Shown here: positions 1-12,729 of the stretch, piece after piece
How the letters are laid out: each line of letters opens with the position of its first letter
Numbering within the stretch: the stretch's first letter is position 1
Made by a program: the position numbers and the translations under genes
DNA from: Drosophila pseudoobscura
Lineage: Eukaryota > Arthropoda > Insecta > Diptera > Drosophilidae
NCBI RefSeq assembly: GCF_009870125.1
Contig: NC_046683.1
Span: 42,547,869 to 42,611,868, forward strand
DNA: 64,000 bases
Reading direction: 5' to 3'
The notes under the pieces: generated by a model
The model's input: only the letters and a program-made list of their open reading frames with translations
What the model was told of the DNA's origin: nothing
The model's database searches: none

Positions 1-2429
1 ACCAGTGGCAATGGCAGTGACAGGCAGAAACAAGCCCTGAGCATCAGGCGGCCAAGTAGCGCTTCCACTGCAAACAAGAGCACTGCGCTGAGACCCTTAA
101 AAATGAGCAATTACTTTGCAAAAATGTTGCAGCACTCACGTGAACTGACGTTCACATTTGGCTTAGCCAAAAAACAGATCCGATCCACAGTAGTCCTGTG
201 GCGCACTTTGCAAAAGTCGTTTGTCTTGCAGTTAAAGTTTTCTGCTGAAGGGCTTACCTCAAATTGTGTGCCACACTCGTAATGCTCGTATTGTGAAGGA
301 ATGCATATCGGATATTCCGCCGAAGCAACTGAGGCAACTGAGGCAACTTCAGCAAATGGCTGTCACAATTGCTAATTGTCTGCCATTGTCTGCTTATGAA
401 TGCTAATTAATATTAATTGTCTGATTAGTAGTTTTCACTTAAGAGTGGCGGGCAGAAAAACTCGCATTTATTCTTGACAGGTATCCGGTGTTTCTACAGT
501 AGTGACTCGCCTTAAAGTCCAGCCCAAAACTGTGCAGAGTAGGCCACTTTTATATTTTGTCGTTTACCTCAATCTTATCTGTGAAATAGCTCTTGCTTTT
601 CGTATACATATGTATGTATGTACCTTTTTTTTCTCCGTTTTTTGTCGCCCCACATGGCATTACACACAGACAGACCCACGTGAAATATGTCGACGTTTCC
701 GAGGCTCCAGCTCCCAGCTCCCTGCTCCCGGCTCCCTGCCCCCTGCTCCATCTTCGCCCGTAACTCCATCTGGGCCTGACATGACGAGGAGATGATGTTG
801 CCTTGCCGCTGGCTGTTGTTGATGTTGGTGGACTGTGGCAACGTTGACGTTTGAGCCAGTCGAAGAGTGTGCTGCCCATCGTGTCTGTGGCGGGTGTCAA
901 ATTTTGTTGCCACTGCTTCTGGCTTAGCACTTCTGCTTCTTCTGCTTCTTCGTGCTTCTGGGGATCCAACTTTTGCTGTTCATTTAATGGCTTCATTTTT
1001 GCTTTGACATTCTTCCATGTGCCATAGCTGGTTGTCTCTCATTCTACTCCTCTTTGTTTCATTTTTGGCCTGTCAGTCTGCTCTGTCAGGGCTGCCTCTT
1101 TTTATAGCCTCCTCTTTTTGGCCTTTTAAACTAATTGCCTTGCCGCGTGCGTCAGGAGGTGGCAAAGTGCAATAACTATTTACATTATTGCCTCCATGGA
1201 CACATGTGCATGCCACAGAGCACCACCATTCCCACGTTTGATGAAGTACTGTGGGCAATGGGACAACTTGGAGAAATTAGATTGTGTAGTAAAGTTATGG
1301 GGATATTAATACCACGTTTGATCAATCCTTTCCTTACCACTATGGGTTTCCATTTCCCATTGCCCATTCCACTACATAGATCTACAGACATGAAGATCTA
1401 TAACTGTTCAGTGGAAAGCGCGAAAAGTTTCCCAATCTTGTGGGGGGGGGGGGAGCATTGAAATTCCATTGACCCAACGTCAATGAACCCCAAATTGCAG
1501 GGGCGTGACAGAAGCCACCCTGCACTCGTCTTCCGCACTCCCAAGAACCATTCAGATAAGGCGGCCACAGCACTTGGCTTGGCAATCAATTAATCATAAT
1601 CCAGATAGAAAAACATGTAACAACCGCAAACAAGGAGTCGGAATGGTAAGCCGATCGATAACACAAAATACTCGTATCCAAGCAAGAAAACTCAGCTCCC
1701 ACTCCCACTCCCACACCCACACCTCCCCAAACTGAGAGTGTGAAAAACCATAACATGTGCTTATCACAATGCACACACACAGAGAGTGACAGAGAGCAAA
1801 TACGAAGACGAGTACGAGTACCCAGTCACATGTGCAGCTGAAAAGCATGACAAATGCAAGCAACCCCTCCTGGCGAACGGCCAACCCACCTCGTCAATAC
1901 TGAAAGTGCCCCATTGCGGCACAAACGATAATTACATTGAGAGCCAAAGCCAGCACGCAGCTAATTCCGCGACTCCAGAGTCCGTAGTCCGTAGTCCGGA
2001 TTCCCGACATATGTAGATTTGAAATTTTCTCATTGATCCTTTGGAACACGGATTAAATGCAGTCGGAGCGGGCATACTCGTGGCCGTAGCTGGACATTGA
2101 TAAATTACCCCAAAAGAATAGGATTGGATTGAAAAATCTACAGAATTCTCAAGATCTGCGTGAGTTATCGCAACGAACAAAAATGATGTAGTAGTTTTGC
2201 AATTCGGCTCGAGCTTCAAGACTTCTACGTGGGAGATTTATCGCATGTGTCGCAGGTCTCACATGATGTGCAAGATTCTTTTCCATAATCTCTAATGGTC
2301 TGCTTGCTACGCAGGTTATGTGGAACCCTGGCTAGGACTCTTTTACTTGTAATAGAATTTTTCTTTCGCTTCCTAGCGATAAATGTGATAAATGAATGCG
2401 AATGCTGACTACGAGTATGTCTACATGTT

Positions 2430-2480
2430 GGCTGGTCTGGCTCTGGCTCTGGCCCTGGCTCTAGCTCTGGCTCTGGCTCC
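2430..2480. repeat. Imperfect CTGGCT hexanucleotide array
   Basis: About eight copies of a 6-bp CTGGCT/CTGGCC unit in a row. It encodes a run of Leu/Ala in one frame, which creates a spurious short open frame; I treat it as a microsatellite. Confidence 0.85.
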
Positions 2481-4286
2481 TTCCAGGGGACAAAGAAAGA
2501 GTCGAGATAAATGGATTATGCAGATGCATGGCCAAAGGATTTATGGATATAGTTTTTGTCTTGGTAATAGCTGAGGCTAGAACGGATATAAATATTAGGT
2601 GAGGAATTAGAATGTCTGGCTATGATGTAAAAGAGTGCTATGAATGTGGTTTAATGAGAGTGGTCGGGTCTACATTCTCGATGAGCTCTATTCTTGTTCA
2701 AAACATATCAAAATAGTCCGATATTCATTTATTTCGTTGGAAATGCCCCACTACACACTCAACACCAGACGCCCATTCCTCATTTATATCCATTTAATTT
2801 GATATCCCCCACAGAAATTTCTTTACAGACCGCTGAACGAGATTTTAATGCTGGTTAGCAAATAAACTAGTACCCCCCGACTTACGGCAAATAAAAATGG
2901 TGTACGAGTATTCCATTCCATTGGCTGCAATTTATTTTCCAGTGCAATTGCCAGCTCGGTCCGCTTATCGATGGGACTCGTCCAATAAATTCCGGCAGCA
3001 AGCAGTTGTCATAAATGTTTTGGTCTGTATTTATTTAAAAAGCGCCGCTTGTTGCTTGTCCTATTGTATTTGTTTGAATATTAAACTGCAAGCAAATGAT
3101 AACAGCCGCAGCAGCAGTGGTTGGCAAATAATGCCGCTGATGTATCGCAGGCAACAGCGAATTCCAGCGCTTAACCGGGAACCGAGTCTATGGGAATCAT
3201 ATAGGAAAATGTTTATAATGCCCGGCGCGTGCACGGAATTTTAAACCGAAATATAAACACGAGCGACGAGAAATACTCTTTTAGTGGGTGGCCATACAGG
3301 AGGAGGGATGAAAAAACGCCACTTTTAAAAGATTAACCGCAAGCACGAAACTTTGCATTGTTCCAAGTACATCCACACATACATATATACATATGTAAAC
3401 AGTTCCTTTTGTTGCTAGGCTTTTTGTTAAATTTTTGTTAAATACTTAAAATTATTCAAGCCACCGAAAAAACAATAAAAAGGGCACTCTTTCAGGTATA
3501 TTTATAATGGGTATTTCCGCTGCATTTCTGTTTATTTTTTGATTCGTTAAACGGTAATACTCTGTGGATCGTAATATGAGTATGGTAATTCTGAAACAAT
3601 GGTAAAAATTGTAATTCACATTTGTAGAGTATTAAAGAGCCGCCAAAGGTACCCTCACAAGTTTGGGCTTTTCATTAAACCGATTTAAAGGTTTTCCCAG
3701 TTAGAGTATTTTTCATTCAGTGAAGTGTAAGTCAGACTTGCAACATTATTTGTTCCCTATTATTTACATAACCGAGCTGCACGCCGACAAATTGTTTGCT
3801 TTTGTTTTCTGTCAATATCCAAGGAGCTGCATTCATCTTCCACTTGTGCCGCCAAAATCCACTTGACTTTCCTTTCGGCTAGATACCTGAGAGTCAGACA
3901 GTGTCTTTCGCCCCACGGTTTCTAATTATAAACTGCTCTGTCAGCAGTGCGCACTGGAGTCGATCCGACCAGACCTCCTTTACGACCACACCGAAAAACC
4001 TTTACGAATTGGTGCAAGTTCATGAACTTGTGCGTTGAACTTCTTCACTTAGCCAAGCGGCAAACCAACTCAAACTTTACGATTGTTTTTTTTTTCGACA
4101 GTTCTGGGCGAGAGTGGAGGGTAGAGGACTAGAGGGCCCGACCTAAGACACAAATTCGGTGCTGTTGATTGTTGTTAGCGTCTGTTTTCATTACACTGCA
4201 GTAGCCATCTGTTTCTGCCTTTGCAACTGCAGCAGACTTTTAATTCTGTGTGCATTTTTCGCTTCTCTTAAAGTCGAGTCGACGAT

Positions 4287-4379
4287 GTTCAGTTTCAGTT
4301 TCAGTTTCAGTTGACTTGGCCTAAGTCGGGGTCTGGGCCGGAGTCGGAGTCGGAGACGGGGTCGGGGTAGGGGTCGAGG
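4287..4379. repeat. Two adjacent hexanucleotide arrays (TTCAGT, then GGAGTC/GGGGTC)
   Basis: Four TTCAGT copies are followed within about 15 bp by a purine-rich array of GGAGTC-type units. The two arrays have unrelated units of the same 6-bp period. Confidence 0.8.
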
Positions 4380-5390
4380 ATGAGGTTGTGGTTCCGCTGC
4401 AGTGCCACGTAATGTAAAGGGGAAGTTGTAATTTAGTTGCTCCAAATGACTTTTCGGCACAACATTATCATTATATGCTTTTAATTGGTGTTTTTCTTGG
4501 CTGTCTGCTTGACTTCCACTTGAACCTCGTTTTTCCCACTCTGTTTCCCTCAATTCGGATCTGCCTATTATTTTCCTTTCTTCGTTGCTTTAATTTGTGT
4601 GAATTTCCACTTTACCTCATGCTATTACTATTTGATTTTCGTCTTCCGGAATTGTCTATCGGAAATGGTGGGTTATTGAACTTCAGATGAGACAGTGGAG
4701 ATGTGTCAAAGACATATGAATCTAGTGATCAGAAGTATACAGAAACTACTATTAGTAGTGGGTCTAAGACTGTTAAAGTAAAGATAAACTTTAAAAAAGG
4801 TTTAAGCTAAGAATTGGTTGGAATGTAACAATTTCTATTGTATATGTACATGTTTGCCCATCAACATTTCAGCCTTGATTTTGTATTTAATGGCTTACAT
4901 GCACGTGAATGGCTCCCACTGTCCCACTGTTTTGCTCGGCTCCAGCTTGTGACCGCACCACACTGTCCCGCTCTGTACCACAACCAGTTGGACACAACAC
5001 ACAGGGCGAGGGAGACCGACAACTGTCCGCAAGCACAAAACACATCAGCATCAACGAAAGCTGCAGAAAAACGTTGAAATTAATGAGAAAATTCTCAACT
5101 TGATATACAAAACCGCAAGATAACACAACGGGACAGGACGGCAAGGGATGGCACAGGACGCAGACTGAGCCAGGGACAGGACCAGGACCAGGACCAGGGC
5201 CAGGGCCAGGATATGCAAGAATGTAATCCAGAGCGAGGTGGAGGCAGCAAACGGAAGGATGGGAAATCCTTTTAGAGAAGATAAAAATTCCATTGCAGTT
5301 AACAGCATTAAAAACCCAGAAACAAACAGCGTGCTAAATAAAATGAGTAAAAAGATTTACAAAAAATACCTTAATAACAAGGACCGAATC

Positions 5391-5513
5391 TGTCATACCC
5401 TTGAAACTTCACCACAGATGAGCTTGAAAGCCACAATTTGTTTCTCTCAGCTCGAAATAGTTCGACATCAGACAATCAGTATTCTGATATTGACCCAATG
5501 AAAGGGTATGACA
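5391..5513. repeat. 123-bp element with 12-bp perfect terminal inverted repeats
   Basis: TGTCATACCCTT at 5391-5402 is the exact reverse complement of AAGGGTATGACA at 5502-5513. The 99 bp between are unique within the window as far as I can see. No clear target-site duplication flanks the ends (AATC before, AGGC after). It could be a small non-autonomous DNA-transposon relic or a chance inverted repeat. Confidence 0.4.
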
Positions 5514-6296
5514 AGGCAGGGATGCACATGCACCCGGACAGCAGTGGGAAATGGGCCCGATCTGGTCAGAGCACCGTAATGATAGAAAGCAGACATTAGT
5601 AGAGTTTTCATTTCCTCAACGCCGCCCACCCATCCACTGGGTGGACCGGCTTAGAAGGTATCCTTGGGCGGAGTCACAGTGGCAGTCGGGAATCACGTGG
5701 AACATATGCTGACAAGTGCATGCGACACGTGCCAGTGGTAGTGCCAGCGGCAGCGGCGGCGGCAGTGGCCAAAGGGGAGGCTGAAGTGGAGTAGAAGGGC
5801 AAACGTTTTTTGGACACGTGCGCCAACTTCTGTTTACAGCCATTTTCCGGAGGAGTGTTGGAGTGGCTGAGTCAAACGGATGCGCTTGTCAACTTAATTT
5901 TTGGCTTGGCATTGCCCACCGTGTGGGCACCGTTCGATATCATGATAGTACTATCGTTAAGTGATATTATTTGAGACCATTGTGGGCAAATCCTTGGCTT
6001 TGAAACGAGATTAAAATGCCGTTTGGCCATCCATAGTTAGGGGGGAACTCAAGTCCTTGTTATCTATTTTGTATACCCGGATGAATTCGGGCTGAAAGTT
6101 GACCATTTAAAACAGACTTGATTCCTAAATGAATTCTGAAATGGGAAAGTGAAAACCAGACAGCCAATGCATTTTCTATGAATATTACGCACCTCTTGTT
6201 CGCTTTCCCAAGGCCCGACTCTCATCTCTCCTTGGATCCCACTTCAGCTGCCAATTGCTCTCGCACTAATACACAACCAATTTAATTAAAGCCTCG

Positions 6297-6374
6297 TCTG
6301 GGGCTAGGTCTGGGTCTGGGGCTTGGTCTGGGTCTGGGGCTGGGTCTGGGGCTTGGTCTGGGGCTGGGGCTGGC
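6297..6374. repeat. TCTGGGGCTGGG-type tandem array
   Basis: About 75 bp of alternating GGTCTG and GGGCTG/GGGCTT hexamers, G-rich on the plus strand. The many GG and GGGG runs could in principle form G-quadruplexes; that is inference from composition only. Confidence 0.85.
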
Positions 6375-6992
6375 CTGCCCCACAATCGGTCATAATTATG
6401 CAACAGCTTTTCTGTTTGAAGCGTTTATCGATTTATTGAAGTGTTAACCAGCGTGACGGCAAGTTGTTGATATGCCTCGATTATATATTTCCACCAGGCC
6501 CTCCCCCACTGCCCAGAAACACAGACGAATGCACAGGCCGGGGCTCCCACCCAAGCCCTGCGTACTCGTATTTATTGATTGACATCATGTGGTTATTTTT
6601 TCGTTGGACCGCCCACTCCACCCTCTGTAGTTGTGGGGGATGTGGTGGGGCAACGGCAGGGGCAGCGGCAGCGGCAGCAGCAAAGGCAACAGCAACGCAA
6701 CGCCCATTCCCGCTAATAATACGCTTCAACGCGCTTTGCATTGATTTTGCCTCGTTTGCATGTTATTTATCGCTGTATATCCCGCAGTTTTACTAAAAGT
6801 AAAACCAGCCCACCCACCCAATCGCTGGGAAATTAATTTGGTGAAATGCATTTTCCTGAAAACTTCGACTTCATTTATGAATATTGGATAGTAATTATAT
6901 GGTAAATCAGCTTTCGGCGGCAACAATTAACAATGTAAATTAATTAATATAATTCAGAAGACCGCCATAAGAGCTTTGTGGCAGTTTGCTGG

Positions 6993-7021
6993 TCAGGGCT
7001 AGGGCTAGGGCTAGGGCTAGG
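6993..7021. repeat. GGGCTA hexanucleotide array
   Basis: Four and a half copies of GGGCTA. It resembles a telomere-like hexamer by eye, but Drosophila chromosomes do not use telomerase repeats, so it is treated as an ordinary microsatellite. Confidence 0.8.
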
Positions 7022-8229
7022 CCCAAAGTGACTTTTCGCTCCGAAAAACCTCTTTCGAAAATTAAGTTAACAAAGAGAAAATTAATCTAAACGAAAAATG
7101 GCATTTCCCTTGACATTAATTTAGACAACAGAACCGGCACCAGTACCGGCACCGGCACTGGCACTGGCACTGGCACCCAGCCCTGTTTTTCCGAGAGACC
7201 ATTAGGTCTGAGGCATTCTAAGCACTTGCAAAACAATTAAAATAATTTGCCACATACTCGCGCCGTCCCTCGACGCAATGCTGTTCCGAGCAGGGCCAAA
7301 ACCACCACATCCCACAACGACAAAGTTCTCCACAAAAGAGACCAAATTGCCAGCACTAAACTTTCGTTTCCCACTGTACTCGCACTGTGCTTGAATGGAA
7401 AGGGAAATGGGAATGGGAATGGAAATGGAAATGGCAGAATTCGACAAATGTCCCACACACAATTGAAAGAAGCGCACTTTAATGTCACTTAAAGCGTCTT
7501 CAATTAATGTTAAAGAACCGTCAGGACCAAAGTCTTTGACTTACTGGCATGCTATTGGATTTCTGGGGCTAGAATAAATATTATCAAATGTAATGGGTAT
7601 CATTTGAATGGGTATCTCTAGTCGTATTTTTGCTCCTTTGCCTACATGTGGCTTTGCCTGTGGCTGTTGCTGGCCTTAGTTCAGTGCTTCTCGCCTATGT
7701 GTGAAATATGCCACTTTAATGATCCAACGTTGCGCACTGAGTGGTCCTCTATGCAAAGCATTTCTCCTCACTCCCGTTTCCCAGTCTCTCATCTAGTTGT
7801 TGAAGGTGCAGTGGCGTGGACTAAACTGAAACCCGCCCGCGGGCAGACTGTGGCAAGAGCTGGGGCAGCAACAGCACGAGGCGAGTGTTTTGGAACACAG
7901 CTTGATTCTGGCTTGGGGGTATGGGGATGTCTCGGCGGCCATCAATTGACATTTTGCATCTGACGAGAGCCAGTGCCAGTGCCAGAGGCAGACCCAGAGG
8001 CAGTGCCATGGCCAGAGCATGCACCTATGTATATGTATATACCCCTTGCTACTCAACCCACAGCCAGCTGTGAGCAGTGCCTGGGCAAAAGGATAATGCT
8101 GGGGCAAAAAACACGTGTTTAACGCATAAGTGCGAACGTGACGCTAAACTCATTTAAAGGATTACATTCAGCACTGTGTTAGGTGTGTATGAGAGTGTGC
8201 ATAATATGTGTGTGTTTGTGTGTTTCTCT

Positions 8230-8253
8230 TTGTGTGTGTGTGTGTGTGTGTGT
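8230..8253. repeat. (TG)n dinucleotide repeat
   Basis: About 12 uninterrupted TG units following a T/C-rich stretch that also holds GTGTGTTT. Confidence 0.9.
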
Positions 8254-11200
8254 AAACAAGATTAAATTTAGTTGAAAGCTTTGCGACGACAACGACCAAA
8301 AAGGAAAGTAAACATGGTAAACACTTTGTATACCCTTGAAGGATGATCAAATGCAAGACGATGGCCTGATGATGTAACGGACAGCATGGAACATCTTCGA
8401 TCCCATGTATTATTTGGCAAAGATATATGACGCAGTCGAATCTTTGATCTGTGGATCAAAGAGTTTCAGTTGGTTTCTTACAGGTCATCCTGTAGTCCAT
8501 CAATCTTGCCGCCATCAGCCCCATCTAGCTTGCTGCTTTACACACCCGCTTTGGTAACGCCACGCCATAAGGGGTTAGAGTCTATTTATACATATACACA
8601 TACATACGTACATATGTTGGATGTATTCCGAGTCTGTGTACTCGCAAAAAAAGTAGGTTAAAAGCACTTTTGGACTTCAGAGAGACCTGCCCGTGCCTGT
8701 CGGGTTTGGCGGTGAATCGTTTTAAGCCTCAAGTTGTTCGGCCTTTGTATTTGTTAATCCTTTCTGGGCGTTGTCTACTGTCCCTAAGACCCATTGAGTC
8801 GACTTTAAATTTAATTAATTCAAATCTAACGAGTTCCTATTGAACTCTGGCGGACATAATCGCCATCATCATCATCATCACGGTCTTGGCTTTGGCTTTG
8901 GCTTTGGCTTCGGCTTTGCGTCTCACTTTCCCTAGTAATATTTGTTTGTTTGCTTTTCTGATTGTTGTTTTGTAAGATTAAATATCAAATATTTATGGAA
9001 CTATCTGTCCGTCAGAGTGCAACCTAAGCATTCGAGCTATTTTATTAATGTTATCAGGTGTAGGAAAACACATAAATGCTGTTATACGAGTACAGGATAT
9101 AGTGATACGATATAATGACTTCTGGATGTTACATAGTTTCGTAGAGGTAGTTCTTGAACAATGATAGATTAGTGTGCTGCATTTTAACATTTATGATCGT
9201 TTTCGTAATTACTAGCCACCACCCTGCGCGACCCCGAACTGAACACCTTCGATCCCTTATCTGATAGTTAATTAATGGACTCCCAAAACCAAAAGTTGTA
9301 ATCTTTGTTCGACCAAGTCTAGGGCAACAGCAGCTAATGATATGAGCCGGGGACGACAACTGCAACTGGGGCTTATCTGAACTTAATTCAATTATGCTAA
9401 TTCTCATTTAAAGCGATCAAGCTGGATGACAGTGTCAACGCCTTGGCCCTTCACTCTTTTGCCGTTAAAAGTCTCTCTCACAGGTGGCCAACTGAGCGTG
9501 AATAATGATTGGAGAGGGCGTGATAGATGAATGGACACTCAGATAGCAAAAGAGAGCTGGAGGGGTATGACAAGACTGTCCACGGGAAACAACGGACAGC
9601 CGGACCGCCGGACAGACATCCCCAACGGGTGTATGTCTAATTATGCAGCTCCGAATGCCCTCGCCAGGTTGTGCCGTCGCGACGTCGTCTTTTGTTCACT
9701 GTTTAGAGAATCAAGATAAAGTTTTAATTTCTGACCAGCTCGGCTCATAAAAAGTCCCCACGTGGGAAGTGGCCGGTCTCCAACTCTTCGGCGGCAACAG
9801 TTCAGCGTCAGTTTTGTACAATTTATTTAAATTTAAACAGATCCAGTAACTACGTTCGACTCCAACTGGCCGGAGGACCATAAAACTCGAATTTTATGAG
9901 CGCCGTTTTTACTGTTAAGTCGTGCTGTGGGTCTGTAGGTCTCCGCTGGATGTTGCTTATCCTATGAAAAGGGTTAATTTGCAAGCCCAAGCGCAGGCCC
10001 AGGCCCGAGCCAGACAGGAGCATGTGTTCGTTGTCCTGCGCTGGTCCTGCGGCTGAGTGAGTCCTTCGACCCTTTTTTATTCACTTAGTCTGACCATCTG
10101 ATAATTAGAAATTTATTAGGCTTAATTATGTGTTGGGTGGAAGTACGCACTTTGAATATTTTTTCTCCGAGTGGCTTGATTAAATGCAGACACAGTCACA
10201 ACCAAAAAAAAGGGTCCCTACATTGCCCACATTTTTGGTGTGTTTGTTTTTCCGCTTTAGGGTCATGGAGCTCTCTGTGTGCCAAAAGTTACCCAAAGTT
10301 TCCCCGTTGCGGTCGCCTTTTATGAGTCATAATAAAGATAATATTAATTTGATGCCTTTTTCAAAGGAACGAGAGGAATTTGCATTCGGACGTAATTAGG
10401 TAATGCGTAAGAAAAGGCGTTCCCTTTAGTGTTTCCTCCAAAAACGATACCTATAATAAATAGGTCTGCTCTATAAGTCCCCAGGAAGTCGCTATAACAA
10501 TGAAGAGTCTTTCTTTGAAGAATTTACATACATATTTATGCATATGGATGTATATTTCGAAAATGCATGTCAGAATATCAAGCTTACCAAAATATTTTAA
10601 AATACATTTCAGGAATCTCCCAAAAATGCTCTAATCCATTCATAAATATTTTCAAAAACATTTCCACACACGTATAAACGCCCAATCTAAATGCCATAAA
10701 AACAAACCAGAGCATATGGGAGAACGAGGAGGGCAGAAAACTTTCGCTTGGAAGAAACTTTATTGGGGCCCCCGCCTAATGGCCCCTGATTGATGATTCG
10801 ATGATCGGTGAAACGGTTAAACTTTTAACTCGTTAAGAATCGAGAAGAGTCGTAAAAATATCAACCGAAATGTATTTGGCGGGGGCCGGAATACATATAT
10901 CATGAGCCATTCCATTTGGATGTGTTTAGATTCCAACGATAATGGGGCGATACAAAATCCTTTTAATTGGATTTTCCTAGACGATAAGTATTCGAAATTG
11001 GACCTATACGGTTTCCATATGCTAAAACACAAGGAAAAATGCATCTGACCGAGATCTGGTCTGAGAAAAAGTGCACAGACGAGACATATGTTGACGTCGT
11101 CATCGGTACGTGACCAATGTACAATCCGTTGACTTATTTAAAGACGACGTAAGGGGTTTTTGTTTTTGCCAGGAAATCCACTGAATTTAAATGAAGATAG

Positions 11201-12696
11201 ACACTCCCAGACAGCCGCAGTTCAATCCGTGGCTAGGGCAACTTTTTGGCAGTTTCCGGAAATCAAATAAGGGATGCAGACAGAGATTGTCGTTGGACAG
11301 CGAGCTGCTAACGAGAGTCTGTCAGAAGACTGACAGGCTGGGTTTTGAGCTTGAAATTATTTGCACGACAGAATGCTCTTCAGTCTCTGCAGCTCTGCAA
11401 GGAATCGCTGCAGGCCCGACACGTTTTTAGATACATTTTTACAAGGGAATGCCGCACAGATTTTTTCGCGAAATTTTGAAAAATCTGAGTAGTTCTTTAT
11501 AAAACTCGAATGGAAGTTTCCTTCAATAAAAGCAGAAAACCATGTAAAATTGTAGTGCCTAACTTATGGCTTCTAAGTACTTTATTTCTTGTTTAATATA
11601 AATACATAGATTTACTCTGCCGTGATTTAATTGATACAAAGCGGCGGTTATTGATGCAGAGACCAATGACCAGAGATCGGAGACCGGAGTATGTATTGCG
11701 GTCGGCTAACAGGAGATGGCATTTGTTGGCTTCTGTGGCTTACTCGTTTTTCTGGCATGTTAACACCTCCAACAAAGGAGCAGGCCAGACCTTTATTCTG
11801 TGTATGTCCTGCACTGTCTGGCTGTCTGTGCGATGCGTTCAGCCACAACATGTCATGCACCTGTCAATTTGGCCGTAATAAGATGCAAACCAGTTATGCG
11901 GTTATCCTCGGCCAAGGGATAACACACCGCCCGAACGTCGGAGCGAGCATGGGCATAAAGCGTCAAGGATTTGGGCCATGTTACATAGCCTTAATTGGAG
12001 TTCTGCGAGTGTACACACATGTATCTACATAAGTATTTTAAGTATGGCTTTTCCTCAATGTAAATGATAACAGTTAATACTAATACCCTTTATGAGGGCA
12101 TCATCTGTGTCCAAAGATGACTTTAAAGCCTAAAGCCGATGAATAGTTGGCATACAATTCCAATTCCACAAGAACCGTCAGTCAGAGCGAACCACCATCT
12201 CGTAATTGATCTCACCGCTGGACCCTGAACCTAACATTCCCCCCAGTAAAGGCTCCAAAAACTCAGAAACGGGAGATGTTATCAAGATATCTTCCACATT
12301 TTCTTCCTTACCAAATGTAAAAAAAAAATGGTTATGCAATTTCGGCACTCTAGACCAACTATTTGTGGCTATTCCCCAACTATTCAAACCTCCGAAACAA
12401 CGCTATCCTTAGTTCGGACACCACTAAATATAAGGCACCTCCATTGTCGCACAAAAGAAGCAGCAATACACTTCTGCTTTCCTTGAAAGCGGCATTTTTT
12501 CCACTTCAATAGGACAAACCAAGTACTGGGCTTACTAAGAGCCAGAAATGTCGCACTGAACAGACGTTTCCGAAAATATTTTTTTGTGTTTTTCTGGGTC
12601 AGCTATTTCGACACCATAAAACCGTAAATAATAATTTTGCGTTTGCTGGACTGACAATTTTTAATTAAAAGCATGAGCCAAATAAACAATAATTTG

Positions 12697-12729
12697 TATA
12701 AAAGCCACCTCTCTGGTTTTCTCAGAAGA
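12697..12729 (+). promoter_or_regulatory. Orphan TATA box with initiator-like sequence
   Basis: TATAAAAG at 12697-12704 is followed by TCAGAA at 12722-12727, placing the A at 27 bp from the first T of the TATA. That is slightly tight but near the usual 28-34 bp. Downstream is only a roughly 30-codon frame, so any transcript would be non-coding or start a gene I cannot assemble. Low confidence because TATAAAA is common in AT-rich DNA. Confidence 0.2.

Noticed and set aside
6993..7021. Telomere-like GGGCTA repeats
   Set aside because: Short, interstitial, and Drosophila telomeres are built of retrotransposons; one of many hexamer arrays.
12178..12412. Open frames on both strands (about 68 codons each)
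   Set aside because: Neither has a recognisable motif, splice partners or upstream signals; a transposon fragment could not be supported.
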